Positions 6,769 through 12,792 of a stretch of DNA of 12,792 bases are shown piece by piece. The translations under genes and the position numbers were made by a program. The DNA lies in NCBI GenBank assembly GCA_034007295.1, contig JAVERC010000068.1, positions 1-12,792 on the forward strand, in the 5' to 3' direction. This DNA is from JACKCP01 sp034007295 (GTDB taxonomy: Bacteria > Desulfobacterota > Desulfobacteria > Desulfobacterales > JACKCP01). The notes beneath the pieces are model-generated. The model was not told the DNA's origin, searched no databases, and worked only from the letters and a program-made list of their open reading frames with translations. Within the stretch, counting starts at the first letter, position 1. Each line of letters starts with the position of its first letter.

Positions 6769-7797
6769 TTACACGCTATCCCTCCTTTCTACTTCAAAAA
6801 ATTGAATAAGCCAGTTATTAAAATCACACTTTTCACTTAGCATTTTATCCCTTTTAATAATCCAATCTTCTTTTAAATTTTTATTACTCAAAAGCTCGTC
6901 TATTTTTTTTAACATTTTGAATTCATCTTTGCTAGGCAAAAAACCATAAGTTAAACCATACTTTAGCTCCAATTCAGCAAGACAACTTATTTTTCCAACA
7001 AAACTATTATATCTTATCGAAGGCACACCTAAAACAGAGGCCTCCATTGTCATTGTTTGAGAATCTGTAATAATCATTTTTGAAAATGCTAAAACATTAT
7101 GCATATCCCAAGGATCTATTGAGTGTGTTTTAGAATCTTCTCTACTTATTACTTTTTGATATGATTTAAACTTTTCTTCAATTTCAATCAAAACATTATC
7201 AGCAAAACCTTTAATTCCAAAATCATGATATGCAGAGAGAGAAGAAAATCTTATAATTATATATTCATAAGGCTTAAGATTATATTTCTCTAAAATTTTA
7301 ACATCAGGCTTAAAATTATTAGGGTGAAGATATGCTAATTCATGATATGAACTGTGAAGGACTCTTTTTTCTTTCCACTTTTTAAAAATCAAACAGGAAG
7401 GATTAATAATTTTTGTTGAAAAGGGGTATGTCAAATATACGTACAGAGGTATAATCTTATCATCATCCTCAGTGAAATTAAATGATTTCATTCTAGAAAT
7501 AAAAGAAATGGGACCTATTGAAAAAGAAGTACCAAAAGCAAAATCAAAATTATTTTTCCTATTAAGTCTATAAATAAAAATATTTCTTTTAATTAATTCA
7601 AGAAACATTTTCAAAATATTCTTACCTGGTTTTGAAACTGGAATATGCTTTATATTATAATAATCTAAAAGTGCTTCAGTAACATCTTTTTTCCTAGAAA
7701 CTACTTTTATATCATGCTCATGTTTAATCAGATATAAAATAAAATTTTTAAATAAATGTACATGTGCTGGGTGCCCAATATCAAATAAAACTTTCAT
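6769..7797 (-). CDS. DUF354 protein, GT-B-like fold
   Basis: The 342-residue product opens with MKVLFDIGHPAHVHLFKNFI, the diagnostic start of the DUF354 family (D6, G8-H9-P10, H12, H14), and carries the C-terminal ITDSQTMTMEASVLGVPSIR (residues 242-261), which resembles the nucleotide-sugar-binding DSG...E loop of WecB-like epimerases and GT-B glycosyltransferases. RFSSLSAYHDFG lies at about 183-194. There is no signal peptide or membrane segment, so it should be cytosolic. DUF354 proteins occur widely in exopolysaccharide loci, but I know of no settled reaction; a glycosyltransferase or epimerase role is plausible. It is the last gene of the minus-strand group, 15 bases after the GT2 gene, with AAGG about ten bases before ATG 7797. 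Its DNA is more AT-rich than that of the GT2 gene and resembles the plus-strand acyltransferase and flippase-like genes across the junction. Confidence 0.8.
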   Translation of the reverse strand: MKVLFDIGHPAHVHLFKNFILYLIKHEHDIKVVSRKKDVTEALLDYYNIKHIPVSKPGKNILKMFLELIKRNIFIYRLNRKNNFDFAFGTSFSIGPISFISRMKSFNFTEDDDKIIPLYVYLTYPFSTKIINPSCLIFKKWKEKRVLHSSYHELAYLHPNNFKPDVKILEKYNLKPYEYIIIRFSSLSAYHDFGIKGFADNVLIEIEEKFKSYQKVISREDSKTHSIDPWDMHNVLAFSKMIITDSQTMTMEASVLGVPSIRYNSFVGKISCLAELELKYGLTYGFLPSKDEFKMLKKIDELLSNKNLKEDWIIKRDKMLSEKCDFNNWLIQFFEVERRDSV

Positions 7798-7812
7798 AGT
7801 TTACTACCTTAA

Positions 7813-8775
7813 TTATTTATTAATTGTATTATAAATTTTTAACTTCTCAAAATACAGCAACTTCTCTTGGTTATTCCTTATCCTCACAAGCATATCACCA
7901 AGAAGCCCTGTAAGAAAAAACAAAAAACTGAAAAGTATGCAAAACCCGGCTGAAAAACCTGCCCATAGCTGTCCTGTGAACCTACCTGTGTCCATATAAT
8001 AATAAATAAAAAAAACACCAAGACACAAACCAAGAATAAGAAAAACAGTACCAAGAAAAGCAAAAAATTTTAAAGGCTTATAGTCTCTGAAAGCTCTTAA
8101 AATTATTTTTGAAGTATTTATTGCATATTTTAATATATTTGATGCAACCCTTGATTTTCCAAACTCACGCTCTCCCCTTACTTTTAATGGGACTTCTACA
8201 ATTTGCATGTTTTTAAAAGCAAGGTCTAAAAATGTTTCCTGGGTGTAGGTAAATTTACCAAATAAATTCATTCTTAGTATTGTTTCCTTTGAATATGCTC
8301 TAAAGCCACAGGAGACATCATAATATTTTTTACCTGTTAAAAAACTTATAAGCCTTGCCATCTGGACATTACCCCATTTTTTTATAAAAGGCATTTTTGG
8401 AGAAAGGGATTTGTCTTTAAACCTTGAAGCTGTAACGCAATCTGCGTTGTTATTTAAAATTGGAGCAATGAGTCTTTCAATATCATCTGGATTAAACTGT
8501 CCGTCACCATCCATATTTACAACAATATCTGCTCCCCTTTTAATGCTTTCTTCCACTCCTGTATGAAAAGCAGTTCCAACACCTCTGTTTATTTTGTGGG
8601 AGATAACTGATGTTCCTGCTTTTTTTGCCAGCTCTGCTGTATTGTCTGTTGAGCCGTCGTCAATTACCAGTATTTCAATAGAAGAAATTCCATTTATTTT
8701 TTTTGGTATGGAATTTATTACATTTGTAATTGTTTTTTCCTCATTTAAGCATGGGATTATTATTATAAGATACAT
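7813..8775 (-). CDS. GT2 glycosyltransferase, polyprenyl-phosphate sugar synthase type (DPM1/GtrB-like)
   Basis: With the start at ATG 8775 the protein has 320 residues. A longer frame from 8820 adds 15 residues without GT2 character and would run into the upstream gene; ATG 8775 lies seven bases after that gene's TGA, has a GTGAG six bases upstream, and begins directly with the strand MYLIIIIPCLNEEKTI. GT2 motifs are VIDDGSTDNT (D39-D40), NMDGDGQFNPDD (D89-x-D91) and the SCGFRAYSKETI and TYTQE segments (to residue 180). Two C-terminal membrane segments (about 234-260 and 268-297) put it in the group that transfers a sugar from a nucleotide donor to a polyprenyl phosphate. It would work at the cytosolic face. 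Two GT-C membrane proteins, which use such lipid-linked sugars, lie immediately upstream, so it is a natural donor supplier for them. The sugar cannot be read from sequence. Its base composition is less AT-rich than both the DUF354 and TMTC-like genes. Confidence 0.85.
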   Translation of the reverse strand: MYLIIIIPCLNEEKTITNVINSIPKKINGISSIEILVIDDGSTDNTAELAKKAGTSVISHKINRGVGTAFHTGVEESIKRGADIVVNMDGDGQFNPDDIERLIAPILNNNADCVTASRFKDKSLSPKMPFIKKWGNVQMARLISFLTGKKYYDVSCGFRAYSKETILRMNLFGKFTYTQETFLDLAFKNMQIVEVPLKVRGEREFGKSRVASNILKYAINTSKIILRAFRDYKPLKFFAFLGTVFLILGLCLGVFFIYYYMDTGRFTGQLWAGFSAGFCILFSFLFFLTGLLGDMLVRIRNNQEKLLYFEKLKIYNTINK

Positions 8776-8782
8776 ACAATTC

Positions 8783-10459
8783 TCACTTAATCTCGTATAA
8801 TGAAAAACCAAAATCATCATACATTTTTTTTGTATTTAAATTAATAAAATTTAGAAGTATTTCCGTTTCTTTATTCTTTAAATCTTCAGCTATCCTTTCT
8901 TTAACAAATTTATTATTAAAAAGAAAATGAGTAACCCCTCTTTTTTCAAGTTCTTTTGATATATCATCTGCATTTTCAAAAGTTCTTACTAAATAATAGA
9001 GAAAAAAAATACTTCGTCCTTCATCTGGAACATAATTTCTGTCACAGTAATACCCCCTCTTACCTAGATAAAAAAATAAAATATTTGAAGTTTCAGGTAA
9101 ATTTTCATTTATAAATTCAAATGCAGGATATTCCTTTCTAAACATTGATATATATTGAGTTCTGGACAACTCTCCATTGATATATTTAAAAGGTTTCACA
9201 TATTCAAACTGATGTTTAATATATCCTCCATTATAAATTATAAGGTATAAAGCTATTGAACCGTAAAATAATGGAAATAAAAATTTTTTATATTTCTTAA
9301 ACTTTTCACTGACAATTAAGTTAAATTTTTTTATCCCAAATACAGATAAAATTACCAGGAAAGAAATAACCGGTGCAAAATATCTTATTCTTACAACGCT
9401 TGAAAAAAATGCAAAGAAAAAAAACAAAGCAGAAAAAATAAGCATAGCCTTTTTTTCATATTCAAATTCATCTTTTTTGCCATATGGAATAAATGCAATT
9501 ATTGGCAGAAAAAAAAGCAAAGCAGACAACTTACCATCAAAAAACTGAAAATCATTATCTTTACCCTGAAAAAAAATCCTTACAGGTAAAAGAGCCATAT
9601 CAAGTGGAGTTTCATTGTAAAAAAGCTCTCTTTTTTTAAAAAGATTTATACCCAAAGACTCTTCATAAACTATACCTTCATGAACTTTACAGAGATTTTC
9701 ATTTTTTATATTAAAATATTTATTATAAAGAGGATAAACAGGGTTACCCTTCCATATATAATTTCTTGCCATCCATGGTGAAAATACTGCCAGAGCAATA
9801 AAAACAAAAAAAATACCAAAACTGCATGATTTTAAGGATATATATTTTTTTACACCAGAAAACCTTGAATAAAAAAAAGGAACAAACATGGATATTATAA
9901 AAAAAGTAATAAGACCATTATACTTTGTACCCATGGCAAGGCCGCAAAAAACGCCGGAAAAAACAAGATATTTTAATTTAAATTTTGAATTTACCCATTC
10001 AAACAAAAGAATAAGTGATGATGCTGAAAAAAACAAAAGACCAAGATCAACATAAACTGTAATTGAAAGTTTAATAATAATTGGGACAGATAAAAAAAGA
10101 AAAGCTCCAAAAATTGAATAGTTTTTATCAAGACGTTTTTTTAAATAATTATAAATTAAAAAAGAGGTAAAAAGTGCAAATGAAAAATGAATAAACTTTG
10201 GAATAATATCATTGCCAAAATACAAAGGTATTAAGTAAAGCATATCAAGATTCATTGGAAAATATGAATATGACATGCAGGGAAGTTCAATTATTTTTCT
10301 TGCTTCAATATATAGTTTTGGTACTGCCAGATGATGTACTAAAGCATCTCTACTTATTGGTGGTACAGAAGAAAGTATAAATACTATTATCAAGATTAAA
10401 AGTAAAAAAAGACATAAAAAAACTCTGTATAAATTATCTTTTAAATTATTTGATATCAC
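8783..10459 (-). CDS. Multi-pass membrane glycosyltransferase, GT-C type (ArnT/PMT-like)
   Basis: This 558-residue protein has about ten or more hydrophobic segments over residues 12-405 and a soluble C-terminal part of about 150 residues. The first outer loop carries ISRDALVHHLAVPKLY (D38, H42-H43), the acidic/His motif of GT-C enzymes that take the sugar from a polyprenyl phosphate on the outer side of the membrane. FSGVFCGLAMGTKYNGLI (about residues 167-184) is also typical. The C-terminal stretch with EFINENLPETSNILFFYLGK, RGYYCDRNY and KRGVTHFLFNN is a common tail of this group. The start is GTG 10459 inside the end of the TMTC-like gene (14-base overlap); I see no good alternative start and only a weak Shine-Dalgarno, so translation is probably coupled. 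The acceptor, whether a lipid, glycan or protein, is unknown. The nearby GT2 is the probable donor-making partner. Confidence 0.75.
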   Translation of the reverse strand: MISNNLKDNLYRVFLCLFLLLILIIVFILSSVPPISRDALVHHLAVPKLYIEARKIIELPCMSYSYFPMNLDMLYLIPLYFGNDIIPKFIHFSFALFTSFLIYNYLKKRLDKNYSIFGAFLFLSVPIIIKLSITVYVDLGLLFFSASSLILLFEWVNSKFKLKYLVFSGVFCGLAMGTKYNGLITFFIISMFVPFFYSRFSGVKKYISLKSCSFGIFFVFIALAVFSPWMARNYIWKGNPVYPLYNKYFNIKNENLCKVHEGIVYEESLGINLFKKRELFYNETPLDMALLPVRIFFQGKDNDFQFFDGKLSALLFFLPIIAFIPYGKKDEFEYEKKAMLIFSALFFFFAFFSSVVRIRYFAPVISFLVILSVFGIKKFNLIVSEKFKKYKKFLFPLFYGSIALYLIIYNGGYIKHQFEYVKPFKYINGELSRTQYISMFRKEYPAFEFINENLPETSNILFFYLGKRGYYCDRNYVPDEGRSIFFLYYLVRTFENADDISKELEKRGVTHFLFNNKFVKERIAEDLKNKETEILLNFINLNTKKMYDDFGFSLYEIK

Positions 10460-12545
10460 AATTTTCTATATTCTTCTCTTTAAAAAAAATTTTTTCTTTA
10501 TAGCTTTTTATTAATTTATCAAAAATAGATTCAATATCAATATGAACTACTGGAAATTTTTGATTTTTATATATGTTTAAAAATTGTGTTATAACATAAA
10601 AATTAGTATTTTTTACAAATTTAGTTATAATTTTTTCTAAAAATAGCTCATCATTATTTTCAGTTGAAATTTGGATCAGAAGAAAGTAAATAAATATTTT
10701 ATCATACGTATGAATATTATCTTCTAAAACTCTTTGGAAATAAAATTTAGCAACATCTTTTTTCCCAAGAGCATAATTTGCATATCCAAAATATATAATG
10801 TTTTCATTTTTTAATGGATCAAGTTTATATGCTTTTAGAGCTGCATTGTAGGCTTTATCATATTCCTGTGTTTTCAAATAAGCTATAGTTTCTATGTTTA
10901 AAATCTCATTACCTTTTATCTTTTTACTATTTAAAGAAAGAATATTAGTTACTTCTCTGATATCATTATTTGACAAAAGAGAGTTCAAATATGCTAAAAA
11001 AGTTTTTTTACTGTTAAATTTTTCATAAGCTTTTTTACTATATTGAACAGCTTTATCATATTCATTTCTTCTTTCATAATATCTACTTATATTTAGATAA
11101 GAAATCATTTCTGCATCATAAAGTCTGTCTTTAAAAAGAGATCTCGCTTTATTATTAAGTTCAAAAAACTTATACTCTTCATCTGTATTTAAAAATGTTC
11201 CTGAGAGATTATGATAAGGTCTAGCATTCTCAGGTGCTTTTTGAAGAGCATCAGACCAAAGTGATTTTTCAGAAATCCAGTCAAAATTTCTCACATAGGT
11301 TCCAAAACCAACTATAATGAGAACAAGAGGAATGCCAAGTGAAAAAAAATATTGCTTAAATATTTGATCATCATATTTTGATAATGATTTTATAAATAAA
11401 AGGCAAACAGGAAGAAAAATAAACATTGAAGGAATATAGTTTCTATGTTCAAAAATCAACTCAAGAGGAATGAACGAAGACTCAATAACATGGTTCAAAA
11501 AAAAGAATAATACCCCAAAAGATAGAAAAGGAAATTTAGAGTAATAAACAAGTGAAAAACATATAACAGATAAAATAAACAAAATTGATGTTAAGGTACT
11601 AAATGGTGATATTAGGTTTTTAGATATTTCAATACTGTGAGTAATAGAAAATACAGATGAAACAGGATAAAACAATTGATATAAATAAAAACATAAAATT
11701 CTTGTTTCCGTTAAGATGCGTTCAAAAAGAGTAAATGGCCTAGATTGATATCCTTTCAAAAGTGAAAAGAAATCAACATTAATTACAAAAAATACAAAAA
11801 AACAGCTAAGAATCAAAAAAATAAAAAAATATCCGACAATTAATTTATTTTTTATAAAAAATTTTTTCTTTTGGAAAAAAATTATTTCAACTAATATCAA
11901 TGTTGCTGGAAAAATTGCAGCATTTTCTTTTGAACAAATAGCAAAGAAAAACATTAAGAAACATATAAAAAAATTAATTAAATTTTTAGGTTTTTCTTTT
12001 GATAATCTTGATAATAAATAGAACAAAATTCCACCGATATAAAACATCCCTGACATTGAGGCCATTCTTTGAACTATATATGTTACAGCCTGCGTCTGTA
12101 TAGGATGAACAGCCCATAAAATAGCAGCAAATAAAGCTGTATGATAAGCTGTTAAAACAGAATACCTGTTTTTAATATTTGGAGTTTGGAACAAATAAAA
12201 AATGGTCAAAAACAAAAAAAATGATGAAATTATATGAATTGCAGTATTTGTTATATGATATAAAGTCGTATTTTTTCCAGAATAATACCAATTAACTGCA
12301 AAGCTAATCATTGGAATAGGCCTATAGATCTTTTTTTGAGCATATTCTCCGCCATCATATGAAGCTTTGAAAGTATTTAAAATTGTTTCAGGATATAAAT
12401 CTTTTACAGTGACCCAAGGATTATCTATTATATTGTGAAAATCATCGAAATGCCATGAAGCATTAAAAGAATTTATATATACAAGTACAATAATTATAAA
12501 TATTGAAAAAAAAGCAAAGCATTTTTTTGGCTTATTTAATTGCAT
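10446..12545 (-). CDS. TMTC-like GT-C membrane protein with C-terminal TPR repeats
   Basis: This 699-residue protein has an N-terminal membrane half (segments from residue 10 to about 415) and a C-terminal helical-repeat half. The first loop has WHFDDFHNI (D34-D35), the GT-C acidic pair. Further family marks are YRPIPMISFAVNW, YHITNTAIH, AVHPIQTQAVTYIVQRMASM (145-164), CSKENAAIFPATL (204-216) and ESSFIPLELIFEHRNYIPSM (355-374). LWSDALQKAPENARPYHNLS (429-448) leads into degenerate TPR-like repeats, clearest at about 476-510 and 550-610. This layout matches animal TMTC1-4, established O-mannosyltransferases, and a large uncharacterised bacterial family. The start is well fixed: the upstream stop TAA (12548-12546) abuts ATG 12545-12543, with AAGAAAG ahead of it. 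It is expected in the inner membrane with the repeats either periplasmic or cytosolic. The protein substrate, if any, is unknown. Confidence 0.8.
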   Translation of the reverse strand: MQLNKPKKCFAFFSIFIIIVLVYINSFNASWHFDDFHNIIDNPWVTVKDLYPETILNTFKASYDGGEYAQKKIYRPIPMISFAVNWYYSGKNTTLYHITNTAIHIISSFFLFLTIFYLFQTPNIKNRYSVLTAYHTALFAAILWAVHPIQTQAVTYIVQRMASMSGMFYIGGILFYLLSRLSKEKPKNLINFFICFLMFFFAICSKENAAIFPATLILVEIIFFQKKKFFIKNKLIVGYFFIFLILSCFFVFFVINVDFFSLLKGYQSRPFTLFERILTETRILCFYLYQLFYPVSSVFSITHSIEISKNLISPFSTLTSILFILSVICFSLVYYSKFPFLSFGVLFFFLNHVIESSFIPLELIFEHRNYIPSMFIFLPVCLLFIKSLSKYDDQIFKQYFFSLGIPLVLIIVGFGTYVRNFDWISEKSLWSDALQKAPENARPYHNLSGTFLNTDEEYKFFELNNKARSLFKDRLYDAEMISYLNISRYYERRNEYDKAVQYSKKAYEKFNSKKTFLAYLNSLLSNNDIREVTNILSLNSKKIKGNEILNIETIAYLKTQEYDKAYNAALKAYKLDPLKNENIIYFGYANYALGKKDVAKFYFQRVLEDNIHTYDKIFIYFLLIQISTENNDELFLEKIITKFVKNTNFYVITQFLNIYKNQKFPVVHIDIESIFDKLIKSYKEKIFFKEKNIENCDIK

Positions 12546-12791
12546 TTAAAAATTCTTTCTTATATTAAAAATTATCAATGAAGTCATATAAACTAAGAAA
12601 ATCCAAAAAATTGCAGTTATAGAAGACAAGAAAATCTGCATGTATGAAATACTTTGATTATATAAAGCATCTACTCTAAAATTTAAAGCTTCAAGATTAG
12701 GAAAAATATAATAAAATATGGTCAATATTTTTTTTAAAAAAAAATCTTCCGTATTTTTGGCATAAATATAAATTGAGCGGCTCCAGTGCCC
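12546..12791 (-). CDS. C-terminal end of a probable ABC-2 type transporter permease (5' part outside window)
   Basis: The frame is open from base 12791 to a TAA at 12548-12546, giving 81 residues. It contains KILTIFYYIFPNLEALNFRV, then DALYNQSISYMQIFLSS and a final hydrophobic segment of about 25 residues before NIRKNF and the stop. A YxxPNLxxxNxR segment followed by one last membrane helix and a basic-aromatic end (R-K-x-F) is what I recall of ABC-2 family permeases (NosY/GldF-like), often found directly before TMTC/TPR membrane proteins. The ATPase and the other membrane segments would be upstream, beyond the window. The stop directly abuts the next ATG, so the genes are one operon. A T8-A9 tract (12728-12744) in codons for FFLKK is slippage-prone. 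The family call is from a short fragment and is moderate. Confidence 0.5.
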   Translation of the reverse strand, partial: GHWSRSIYIYAKNTEDFFLKKILTIFYYIFPNLEALNFRVDALYNQSISYMQIFLSSITAIFWIFLVYMTSLIIFNIRKNF

Positions 12792-12792
12792 A

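Noticed and set aside
8594..8800. Plus-strand 68-residue open frame over the GT2 start
   Set aside because: It lies opposite conserved GT2 motifs and has no recognisable features.
8776..8820. Longer GT2 N-terminus starting at 8820
   Set aside because: The extra 15 residues precede the natural first beta strand and would overlap the upstream GT-C gene; ATG 8775 follows that gene's stop with a better ribosome site.
1..12792. CRISPR arrays, tRNA genes, insertion sequences
   Set aside because: I saw no regularly spaced repeats, cloverleaf-like segments, transposase motifs or flanking inverted repeats.

Overview
The window is an AT-rich bacterial segment, most likely from a Gram-negative organism. 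It carries a surface-polysaccharide locus of the Pseudomonas O5/Bordetella Wbp/Wlb type. The gene-family mix (WbpB/E/D/I set, and TMTC-like membrane proteins with C-terminal TPRs beside another GT-C protein) recalls Desulfobacterota, but that assignment is impression, not proof. There are no rRNA or tRNA genes, CRISPR arrays or complete mobile elements that I can recognise.

Layout. (1) 1-1405, accessory edge: the 3' end of a beta-CASP metallo-beta-lactamase RNase gene (2-373), an eroded stretch with a possible type I restriction S-subunit remnant (381-473), a small GIY-YIG domain protein (673-1128), and an intergenic region ending in a good sigma70-type promoter (1331-1359). (2) 1406-5233, plus strand: wbpB-wbpE-wbpD-wbpI. 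These are the four enzymes that convert UDP-GlcNAcA to UDP-2,3-diacetamido-2,3-dideoxy-D-mannuronate (UDP-ManNAc3NAcA). The first-step dehydrogenase WbpA is not in the window. (3) 5263-6743, plus strand, visibly more AT-rich: a left-handed beta-helix acyltransferase and a flippase-like LPG-synthase-TM/UPF0104 membrane protein, joined by an ATGA overlap. (4) 6769-12791, minus strand and convergent with the first operon: in transcription order, the 3' end of a probable ABC-2 type permease gene, a TMTC-like membrane protein with TPRs, a GT-C (ArnT/PMT-like) membrane glycosyltransferase, a GT2 enzyme resembling dolichyl/undecaprenyl-phosphate sugar synthases, and a DUF354 GT-B-like protein. The first four genes of this set are packed with overlaps or gaps of 0 to 7 bases; the last follows after 15 bases.

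How they may work together. The plus operon makes an activated di-N-acetylated mannuronic acid for an O-antigen or capsule, and probably acylates and moves a lipid-linked product. The minus operon looks like a polyprenyl-phosphate-sugar system: the GT2 charges the lipid carrier, and the two multi-pass GT-C proteins transfer the sugar on the outer face of the membrane. No hairpin terminator is visible between the convergent operons, whose stop codons are 25 bases apart. The most interesting points are the TMTC/GT-C/GT2 pairing, a low-GC block (about 5235-7810) spanning the convergent junction, and a G8 tract inside the conserved DSGG motif of wbpI.
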